NCBI RefSeq assembly: GCF_028453695.1
Contig: NC_135774.1
Span: forward strand, 19,902,001 to 19,966,000
DNA from: Augochlora pura
Taxonomy: Eukaryota > Arthropoda > Insecta > Hymenoptera > Halictidae
Direction: 5' to 3'
Length of the DNA: 64,000 bases
Shown here: positions 55,235-64,000 of the stretch, in pieces
Layout of the letters: each line of letters opens with the position of its first letter
How positions within the stretch are numbered: position 1 is the stretch's first letter
Notes under the pieces: generated by a model
Databases searched by the model: none
The model's input: the letters and a program-made list of their open reading frames with translations, nothing else
Told to the model about the DNA's origin: nothing
Program-made: the position numbers and the translations under genes

Positions 55235-56415
55235 TCAAATAACAACAAAATTGAGCGCAGATTGTAATACGAAATAAATGGTTACACGAAACATCACTAA
55301 ATTTTCTTGCATAAAGTTATGTACAAACGACTCGGAAGAATTGGAATTATTATTTACGATAAACATCTAAATGTCATATATTTTCTCGCCATTTTATCCC
55401 AAATATTTGAAAAAGGATGGAAACATTAAGTTAACCAAATTATTCCTCAATCCGAAAAACTTGTTTCAATCTGCCCCGGCCACCCCCATGTTCGACAATT
55501 ATCGCTAACGTTCCGACGAGACTAGCTTGTTAAATACTTAACGAGTGATAATTGAGTGATACAGTATCACTGCCACGTGACACGGTGTCCTTGATTTCGG
55601 AGGAGGCAGGAAATAGTCGGCGATCGTCTCTAATGATTTAAACGGTTGTTCGACAGTTTTCGTGGCAGCGGTTAAATTGCATCGGACGTAGCGTCGCTAA
55701 ACAAGAGTGAATCTACGTGCACGAGAACGAGGAACAGCTTTTCTAGAGTATCGTTGTTCGTAGACTCATCGATGCGATCCTTATTTCTTTCGGTGGAGCG
55801 TACACGCCGCTCGCGTAGGTGAGAGACCGCAGTGTTTAAGGGATATGTTCCACGTGGGAATAAAGCAGCAAGGCACAGTTTCACTTAGGCGTAATCAATA
55901 GAATTACTCTGCCTCTATTATAGCTGCAGCTACAAGCTACAATGGTGGATCATTAGGAATAGGAGATAACACCGTAGCAAGATCAATTCCGCTTTGAGGT
56001 TACCGTCGGTCGGTCCGAGCTGAATAGATTGGTTCTGTTATAATAGTATTAAGACGTATTTTCTCCGTGGCCACGCAATTATATAGCGAATCATGCAAAT
56101 GCTCTTAGTCGAAATTAAAATTACAGCACTCACTCGACAAAGGATGATGATAATGGCCGTATTAATTAGAGGAATCAGTCGGCCCAGTATGTTAACGATT
56201 CCGGCATAATACAGCCGAATTGGACTTCGCAAATGGAGGGAATTCTTTAGGTAATTTCATGTTCGCGTCTCAACGATTTCATACTAACAGCATGGTACTT
56301 TATGGGAAATAAAGATCTTCGGCGTTTTTGCAAGAAACAGGAATCATCCAAGAATCTTTCTTTCATATCTTAAATAAGTTGAGAAAAGTAAATTGGTATT
56401 CTTCAATTATATTGA
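55235..56415. other. Gene-free region
   Basis: Mixed AT-rich and moderately GC-rich sequence with short random frames. No repeats, inverted repeats or RNA genes were recognised. Confidence 0.5.
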
Positions 56416-56423
56416 TTCTAAGT

Positions 56424-56441
56424 ACATAAAATCTGCAATCC
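56424..56441 (-). repeat. CTAGACTGCGG module core, minus strand
   Basis: The minus strand reads GGATTGCAGATTTTATGT, close to GACTGCGGATTTTATG. It is a short match, so it may be a fragment or chance in AT-rich DNA. Confidence 0.4.
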
Positions 56442-57344
56442 TCTTACCATCTACAAATACATATTTCAACATAAATGATTCGATCACTGTATTGTCATCA
56501 ACGTTGCCTCGTTTTTAACAAATATCAAAATATAAATTAGTAAGAGCAACTGTCTGCTCATAGAACCAATTCAATATTTTGAATGCTGTATATCAAAGCA
56601 TTTAATTCAATACGTAGGCGGAGAACTTTTTTATATTTTTCGATGAAATGAAGTAATTGAAATGGAGCACTTAAACAAAAAGCAAACACGAGATTAAATA
56701 TCGGTTGAGACCACTGGAACGTCAAACAACGATTTCGCCAACAATCTCAAATACGGCATGCAAACACGTGGTTCCATTGTCGCGGAAAAAACGTTCGCTT
56801 AAATTTGTTTTATCCTTATCCCGGCTAAACATTTTTATAGCAACGCCAAAACGATTTTGAGAACAAACCGACGGAATCTCTCCCACTTTCTTTACTCAGC
56901 GGAACACGCTTGTTTAACGATTGCAAGTTAAATTGCACGGCATGCTATTATAACTTTATATCCTCGTTAGACTTTCTAAGAGAGCGTCGTCCGGAATATG
57001 TACTTTTGAGAGGCGTCGATTTACTACTCCTCGAGGAACTTCGCGGAGCCTGTAACGCGACTGAAAATATTCTGGACATCGGCGCAACTTCGTTCTCCGA
57101 AAAAAAAAAAGGAGAATCGGGGGAGAAAAAAGTTCCACAAAAGGTTCCTCCGTTTCGACGTTTCATCCATAGAGACGCGGCGAAGTTAACTGTTAAATGA
57201 AAAACGAAAACAATTGTTACCGGTTTGCGAACGAATGTCTCCGTGAATTACTCAAATTAACGAAACCGGCGGCGGGCGCTGTTCAACTCGACGAAAATAA
57301 TGAAATCAAAAGTTTAAAGCAAATTCCCATTAACTAATTAATGT

Positions 57345-57378
57345 GTCTTCTCTCTCCCCCCCTCTCTCTCTCTCTCCC
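57345..57378 (+). repeat. (CT)n / C-rich tract
   Basis: CTTCTCTCTC, seven C, then a CT dinucleotide run and CCCCGCCCC. Simple sequence. Confidence 0.85.
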
Positions 57379-57703
57379 CGCCCCGGCAACCGGCGAGTTC
57401 GGTACATTCGAATGGACTGGGTGGAAAAACAAAATTGTTCAATCTCGAGATCGTCAGTTTCGAGTATCCAATTCACGAATGGCACGCAACATCTTCGATT
57501 AATATTGGTAAAGCTTATTTACGTAGAACAAAGGGAAATATCGATTGGCCGGGCCATCAAATTGTATTACTAGTCGATGAAGCCGGGGCAAGATCGAACG
57601 GCAATTTGCCTGAAAACATGAACGTTTAGAGGATGCGGCCGGATATGTAGAATGTTTTTTTCCACAATGGCTGCGAATTAGCTGATTACTCTCCGTTCGA
57701 GTA

Positions 57704-57739
57704 TTACGCGCAACGCGTAACGCGTAACGCGTAACGCGA
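57704..57739 (+). repeat. (TAACGCG)n heptamer array
   Basis: Four to five tandem TAACGCG units (the first variants are TTACGCG and CAACGCG). Each unit contains the self-complementary ACGCGT, so the array is rich in overlapping palindromes and CpG. Confidence 0.9.
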
Positions 57740-58785
57740 TTCGCAATAAACGCGCGAATAGAAATTCTTGTAAAGCGATGAAACGACGGTCGAACGAGTT
57801 CACGAACGAGCCATTAAAGGTACGAGGAACGTACAGGAAGACCGCGCGCGGTGATAAAGATCGGCCATGACTGATGAGGATGCAACCGACGGTCCTTTTG
57901 TTCGAGCCTTTTATCGTTAACGAATTTCAAACAAGCCTGCGAAAGCTCGATCCCGCAATGAGCGATTCCGATGCCAGCAATATAGGGGCATCTCTCTATT
58001 GGCCATTTGCCAGTTCGGGAGTAACGGCACTCGCGGCTTGACTCGATAGTAAACAGCCAATAGGGAACTTCGTTGCGATTCACGGTGTCGGGGTTTGAAA
58101 AGCTGGCCTTGGGTGTGTAACCATTGTACTGTGATTGAAGAGGCTAATTTAGATGGACGCGCGCGTGTATGCCGGCTGGCCGGTCGGCCCGACCCGGGAG
58201 GGAAGAAACTCTCCTAAGGAGTGTTCCTCCGCCGTCAGACAAATGACTGGCAACTGACCTCAGTCACGTTAAGAAGATTGAACGTCGAATCTCCGCGAGT
58301 CAGATTTTATTCTGAACGATCTACGCCCCTCCTTCTTTCTCCGCTGCTGGACGTTAAAAACCTCGGGGGATGTTAAATCGGCGCCAAGTCGGACGCCGAA
58401 AGATCGTCGATCTTTTCATCTTTTCGTTCCGTCCGCGTCTCGTTGCACCTACTGCAACTATTTAAACGGCGCGACCAGAGCAATGCGTGTGCTATCTATC
58501 GTTCCTGTGGTCGTCACGTTTCTATCCTTTCCATCCTGTCTACCCATTTGCACACGACGCATTGTACTCGAGACTATTCTTGTCGAATTCCGCGACGATC
58601 AAACATGCGGAGCACTAATTTTTAGCTAGTTACCAAAATTCATTTTTATTTCAATATAAGTTGAATTTTACTAGGACATTAAGGAGGCAAAAGAGTTGAA
58701 GTATGTATTATGCATAATAAGAACTGCATTTATTGTATACTGGAATGGAATAACTATGTATTGTTCTTCTCAATTAGTACTGCTT

Positions 58786-58835
58786 TCTTATTATGTCTTA
58801 TTATGTCTTAATGTTTCTTATTATTTCTTATTATT
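58786..58835 (+). repeat. 10-bp tandem repeat (TCTTATTATK)n
   Basis: Five units in exact ten-base register: two TCTTATTATG, one TCTTAATGTT and two TCTTATTATT. An AT-rich minisatellite. Confidence 0.9.
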
Positions 58836-61229
58836 TCGAACACGCCGTAATATTATACCCTCGAGTCCAACGAGTGACAAAGATTTACGAACTGTTTTGA
58901 GTTTCAATTTAGAGCAAATCAATTTTATTAATCATACTAGAGGTAATTAATAGTTATTTAATTGCATGGTAAATAGTCACCTATTTACACCGCTCTGTCT
59001 TTAGTGTCTTGAGCCATGACACCAAGTCAGACTGAAGATTTCGCACAGACTCCAGTAAATCCTGATTCTATTGTTATCACTCGGAATAAAAGTAAATTAA
59101 AACATAGTACGAAGAGCAAGGATCGTCTCGTAAGAGCTGTTCAACATAGTTGCGAAAGAAGCCGAGCTGCAAGGATTTGATGAAACCGGCTCCGCGATGA
59201 GTGCACTCGAAGATTTTCGGAGATAAACTCGAAGACAGACGAGCCGGGATACGTTTTCTCGAAATACCAGCTGACCAGGAGCCACTCTGTCGCGTTTCGC
59301 TGGTCAAACCAAACGTTCCCGCGGGGAGAAATAACGGGGCCGCCCACACTTTGGCCGATCAACCCGGAGGCGTCGACGAGGGACGAAATTTGGACTCCCC
59401 GACATCGAGTTTCGGACGGAAACTCGCCGCCGTCCCGCCGTTGTCTCGCTTCGGTTAATAAGGGGGTCAGGATACCAAAGCCGATGCGTGCAGGCCCTAG
59501 GATGTAGGAAAACATCTTCGGTGTACTACGGAGGCCGTTATCGTACATTCGAGACGGGCTTGGAACTAGGAATCTCCTCGTGGGTGCTGTTGCTGCTTCT
59601 TAACTAGCGAATAGAGGGGTCAGACTAGGCGAATGACCAGAACGGTCGGTAGTCCTTTGCTATGGGATTCAAAAGTGTTTTCGGTCTTATCCTCCTAAAT
59701 CGTGACAATTGGTGAGAAAATTATTGTGTAGAATCCCGGTTGCATTTGATTCATCTTTTTAACTAAGACTATTCACTATTAAACATTTTTTTTACTAAAC
59801 GACAAAGACTCTTTCAGTAATGTTGAATAACCTGGATCTAAATTGTTTCCTAGAAAACATCGGCTCCTAAATTGTTCTATGGTTAGAAAATTATAAATAA
59901 CGCACTCCTTTTTATTTAATGAAGAAATACTTGATCTGGACTGGATTAAATTTTTAATAAATCTTGATGAATTACGAGTTCTATGCATTGCTTCTAAAAA
60001 TATATATAGCAATAAGCAAGAGTAACAAATTTTCCCATGCAAAATCAACATAGAAGAAATGAATCAATAAGCAGTAAAAAGATTTCTGTACAAATCCGTC
60101 CTTATTCGAATTTAGAATTTAGATTTTATATCCGACAATGACGACCGCAATTTTAATCGTAATTTTGTCCAACTCTGGTTCGACTAATTACAATAAAGAT
60201 GAATTTTAAAAACTGTTGTAGTAAAAAATTAATGAGAAACCTTACACGAAATTGGAAAAACATGGTCCAGATCCGGTATATTCTCAAGAGAATAAAGAAC
60301 AGCCTGTATGAAAGTTTTTCTATTCGCGGTATAGATCACCGGGCTTGTGGACATGTTAAGACCGCCCTATCGTCGAACTTTTAATCCCGTCCCGCGCGAT
60401 TTTATTAAATCTCCAGGTTGAGCGTGATATTCTGGTCGCCGGTTAATCGCGCGGCGGGCTACATCGGCGCCCGGTTCTAACCGAAGTTTCGCGCATTAAA
60501 AAAAAAAAAGTTCCGGAAGAAAAGCCGCGGGGGCACACATAGAATTTGCCTCGCGTTCCCATCAGCGACAGCCGCGAGGTGACGATCGGATCGAAATAGA
60601 AGCACGAAGTTGTGTGTTCGGGGCTGCTTCCGCGGCTAGAGTTTCTTGCGAGCAAAGATAGACGCGGGTAGGTGGCCGAGGAACGCAGCTATTACTCTCG
60701 ATGTAAATGTCGACTGTGTTTATCGATGATTTGGCGGTCTAGCCGTTTTTAGACGTGATAAAGTGAAAATAAAATTCTGAAGAATGCTCGCAGCAGCGCG
60801 ATTTCAAAAACCTCTAAGGCCTGAATAAATATTGACGGTAAGGTAACGTTAACATCGGCTGCGATTACATTTTTTCATTTTCGAAAACGGCTCGGTTTTA
60901 GCTGTCCCCTCTGTTTCGATAATTTGGCTCCGGAAATGCTGCGAATTGGAATAACAGTCGATCTTCTCTGTCGTAATAGCAACGTGAAACTGCTGCTGAC
61001 ACAGTTATAGTAAATTTAGTTCGCCCTATTTCTCTTTTTCTCAACGATTGTATCAACGATTTTATAACGATATACACGTGAAGTTTTTAATAAAAATATT
61101 ATCGACTAAATTATTATCTACTTGGAAACCATTTAATTTTATATTGCTCGTATATTGTAATCGATAATGTAAAAATCATCTTTGTATTTCCAATTTCTGT
61201 ATGACACATAAATAAGTTTAATACAATTC

Positions 61230-61690
61230 GACTTTGTCGAATAAATATCCAGATAGTTATTCGAATAAGGAAATATTTCTGCAGAAATGAATTCGGAAAA
61301 CAATTGCTATGAATAAGAATTACAGAATATACTGTTTTTTCATAGTTTATTCTTTACTGTTCACTTGCTTCATCAAAAAGTGTAGATTAATCGAGTCCGT
61401 GTAAATGACAGAATTAATAATTATAACACATATATGTATGCACAAAAGGTTACGTGAAAAGAAACAGTCAATAATTTTAAGTATTATTATTGAAATAATT
61501 TTACAATCTCTATGCGAATTATTTATTCAAATAAAAAATGAGGAGCTATTCGAATAAATATATAGAATAATTTGTTGCGCACAAGATATAATTATCATTC
61601 GAATTAAATATGCAACTAGAAATGATTCGTTCGAATAATTTGAATATTTGAAAGAATTTGAATAATGCTCGACTCCGAACCTCGACAAGA
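61230..61690. repeat. TTCGAATAA-rich patch
   Basis: TTCGAATAA or its close variants (TCGAATAAATA, ATTCGAATTAAA, GTTCGAATAATTTG) recur at least seven times on both strands. The same words flank the 18-bp array at 24.79-25.06 kb. It could be a degenerate satellite or a repeated module. Boundaries are not definable by eye. Confidence 0.4.
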
Positions 61691-62020
61691 CGCGCGATGA
61701 ACCGATATCACTAACCCGAATTATCAGGAGAAAAATTTGTATCGGAGTGCCTAGCAGGGATACAATAATCTTCGAGATAGGATATCTCATTCCTTTTTTC
61801 TCTCTCCTCTTCACACTCGACCAACCTCTTTTTTACGTCCATTTCTTTTTACCCTCTTGATTCCGCCGCGCCGCTGCAAGCGTAGTCCTCCAGCTACCTC
61901 CGCGACGATATCGACCCCTCCCGTCGACCCTCGAGCCCCTCGTCCACCGCTTCGCAAGTCCCACGCGTTTTTTCCGTACCCAGTCCCATGACTCCTTCTA
62001 AATCTCCCCGGGTTCTTCAA

Positions 62021-62053
62021 ACCCCACCCCCCACCCCCCACCCCGCTTTCCCC
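62021..62053 (-). repeat. C-rich tract, minus-strand G-quadruplex pattern
   Basis: Runs of four, six, six and four cytosines are separated by single adenines, followed by GCTTTCCCC. The complementary strand strictly fits four G-runs with one-base loops, a very stable G-quadruplex pattern. Confidence 0.85.
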
Positions 62054-62789
62054 TTTGCATCATAGTATCGCAAACTCGGAACTATCTTAAGAAGATTTCA
62101 TGCCAGCAAGGTCTTACGGTATAAAATAATACCGAAGATACCGCCGGTGAACGTGCGCCCGACTCATTCGTGGTTTCCTCGAATTTTTCAACTTAATCGG
62201 TCTCTCTTTAACAGCATTCAACCCACGGAGAACCTATTCCTCGAAAATACTAGTCCGTATCGAAGATATTACTTCGCTGCAAGAAATAAAAGGATCTGGA
62301 TAATGTGTTGTTTCGAGCCTTTTTTATCGCAATGCGATCTTGTACAGAAAAATAGTTAAATGGAAATAGTTAATGTAATACTTCCATTTTTATGAGACAG
62401 AGATAAGTGCTGTATACTATATTGAAAATTGTTACTTCTGTTGTGCTAAAGAAAATATTAATTGAAAATATTAAGTAAAGAACTGTTTTAAAATTTTGTA
62501 ATCTCGCATCGATAATAGACAATTGTATTGTTTCGATGAAGTAGTTCATTTTCAAAGAACAGTGTATTTACACTGATTGGCTTCTGAACCGTCCACTTAT
62601 CCACGTCCAATTAGAATAGCTACTCGATAGACATGCTACATAGTGAACGCAGTAACTTTCCAATAATTTTTCGATAATCAAGTGATTTGCTCTTATTACC
62701 TCGCAATTGCAATGTCAGAGCTCCTTTTGGAATTATTGCGCTCTTTTTTCATTCCTGATTTGCAATCTGTCTTGATATATAGTATATAT

Positions 62790-62962
62790 ATAGTAATAAT
62801 AAGTAGAATTATTACTATGTAATATATATAATAATAACAAGCAGAATTGTTACTATATAACGTATATAATAATAATAATTAGAATTATTACTATAAAATG
62901 TATATAATAATAATAATAAGTAGAATTATTACTATATAATATATAGTATAAGCTTATTATTA
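62790..62962 (+). repeat. 38-bp hairpin-forming tandem repeat, four units
   Basis: Four units centred on GTAGAATTATTACTA start their cores at 62803, 62841, 62879 and 62920 (periods 38, 38, 41). Each carries inverted arms TAGTAATAAT and ATTATTACTA around AAGTAGA, so every unit can fold by itself. Spacer length varies through extra AAT triplets. Confidence 0.88.
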
Positions 62963-62964
62963 TA

Positions 62965-63980
62965 TACTTATTTGTTTCCATGGAATTTATTTCCCATAGT
63001 CCAGGGTTATCAAATTATTTTTGTGACGCTTTTTTCGACACCCGTTTATCGGTTCGTATAATAATACCATCGAAACCCATACTCGCATTACTGGATTTTC
63101 ATTTAGTGATATCTTTGACCACGTCACGATGCTCGTGCGCCGAACAAAGATACGACATCACAGGAACGTGCCCCGTGTTCGGATAATAAGAGCTCAGCAA
63201 CATGTCCCGTAAACCGTGCACCGTGACCAAATTAGTTCGGATAAATGGCGTTTTAGTGCATACATATTCATTTCACAGATAGGTATATCTCTTAATTGAA
63301 TTATCGTCGGAGTAACAGTTACCATATATGTAGGTAATCTGTGCCCAAATAACAAAGGGATTTTGAATGATATCAGGGGGTGCATTGAAACGTAATAGAC
63401 TGAGAAAATCGGGGGATAACGAGTACGGTTTAGCCCGTCGATAACAAACGTAATAATTTACAAGACGATCACAGATTAATTATAACGTGATTATAATGCG
63501 TTTTCGCCGAGAATAAAATTAGCTTCGTTCGCGGTTATAACGAGGAAAAGTAAATATCGAGTTCCGCGAAAATTTCTCAACGCGTTCGAATTTTATCCCG
63601 GTGATCTGACCACGGATAATTCGGAGATTCGAGCCCGCGGTGCTGTGAAACGTAATTAATGCATTGTTAATCCATTATGCCGAGCGAATGGAAGGAAAAA
63701 TGAAATGCTTGAAATCACCGGGGAGTTTTTTTTCCGAGCCCCGTATCTCCTACTACCGTGTCTTTCGCTTCGGAAAATTCGCAATCTGGCTAATACGCGG
63801 CGTTATAACACACGTTCAACGTACAAATATCACCGATTATCATTATTATGCAAAATAAGAATTGTCTGACTTACGAACTTCTTTTTCTTGCAATAATCGT
63901 AGTCGATTGAAAGTAACGTATCGATATCCTCTCACCCTTTTACTCTTTCTTCTCTTTAAAATTACGGATATCCATTTTCG
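62965..63980. other. Gene-free terminal region
   Basis: Moderately AT-rich DNA with CpG-rich patches at 63500-63640. Short frames of 60-70 codons show no motif. Nothing specific was recognised before the module copy at the window end. Confidence 0.5.
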
Positions 63981-63981
63981 T

Positions 63982-64000
63982 CACAAATGCATAAAATCCG
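63982..64000 (-). repeat. CTAGACTGCGG module, cut by window end
   Basis: The minus strand reads CGGATTTTATGCATTTGTG, the exact core of the module. The TAGACTG start would lie just past base 64000. The sequence beyond the window would show whether it is complete. Confidence 0.6.

Larger units (their letters stand above)
56445..58780. other. Gene-free region, CpG-rich 57.2-58.6 kb
   Basis: No gene is recognised. A CT-rich tract lies at 57345-57378 and a TAACGCG array at 57.71 kb. Bases 57830-58460 are CpG-rich. Frames of up to 97 codons overlap on both strands without motifs. Confidence 0.5.
58840..62785. other. Gene-free region
   Basis: No gene is recognised. Bases 59150-59570 are GC-rich, with a 135-codon minus frame (59141-59548) that overlaps two other minus frames. 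It has no recognisable domain, and GT/AG borders could not be matched to a neighbour. Bases 60380-60700 are CpG-rich. Bases 61230-61690 are AT-rich with many TTCGAATAA-like motifs. Bases 61800-62050 are pyrimidine-rich, ending in a C-rich G4 tract. Confidence 0.5.

Noticed and set aside
59141..59548. 135-codon minus frame considered as a possible exon
   Set aside because: Three minus frames are open here, none has a known motif, and no convincing partner exon or splice pair was found.
62790..62962. Considered as a CRISPR array because of regular hairpin units
   Set aside because: Units are contiguous AT-rich tandem repeats without unique spacers, and the genome is eukaryotic in character.

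Overview
The window looks like non-coding nuclear DNA from an insect, most likely a hymenopteran such as a bee or ant. This is inferred from composition and repeats. CpG- and TCGA-rich islands alternate with very AT-rich stretches. There are many long purine/pyrimidine tracts and microsatellites, an internally deleted mariner element, TTAA-flanked short inverted-repeat elements and a LINE fragment. No open reading frame reads as a conventional host protein, and no operon-like, viral-genome or bacterial organisation is visible. The window is therefore probably intergenic or lies inside a very large intron. Small exons cannot be excluded by eye.

Layout. 1-5.8 kb: GC/purine-rich DNA with a G-run, GA microsatellites and one copy of an unnamed dispersed repeat (1.81 kb). 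5.8-14.3 kb: CpG-rich and AT-rich blocks without genes, with several copies of a recurrent CTAGACTGCGGATTTTATG module. 14.49-15.12 kb: 5'-truncated, stop-containing 3' end of a non-LTR retrotransposon with an AAT tail. 15.2-21.3 kb: no gene. 21.35-21.76 kb: a 408-bp mariner deletion derivative with terminal inverted repeats and TA duplication. 22.0 kb: second copy of the 1.81-kb repeat. 24.87-25.0 kb: 18-bp tandem array. 27.80-28.05 kb and 52.23-52.48 kb: two opposite-orientation copies of one TTAA-flanked, roughly 250-bp MITE. 28.9-29.3 kb: two copies of a GACGAGTATRCTCGTC palindrome and another TTAA-flanked candidate. 30.5 kb: 23-bp tandem array.

The second half continues in the same style. 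It holds an unrecognised AT-rich open frame at 34.8-35.1 kb and a 300-bp polypyrimidine tract at 40.1-40.4 kb. At 40.4-40.6 and 42.6-42.8 kb are two related GC-rich units with a possible pol III B box, each followed on the minus strand by simple sequence (a candidate SINE family). A further TTAA-bounded inverted-repeat unit lies at 48.67-48.89 kb, a GCGGC array at 51.58 kb, a purine tract at 53.4-53.6 kb and a 38-bp hairpin-forming tandem array at 62.79-62.96 kb.

There is no gene network to describe. The biology visible here is a population of short, mostly non-autonomous mobile elements and unnamed dispersed modules. The best candidates for something undescribed are the CTAGACTGCGG module (about a dozen sites, four of which seem to keep a second block downstream), the two-copy TTAA MITE and the SINE-like pair.
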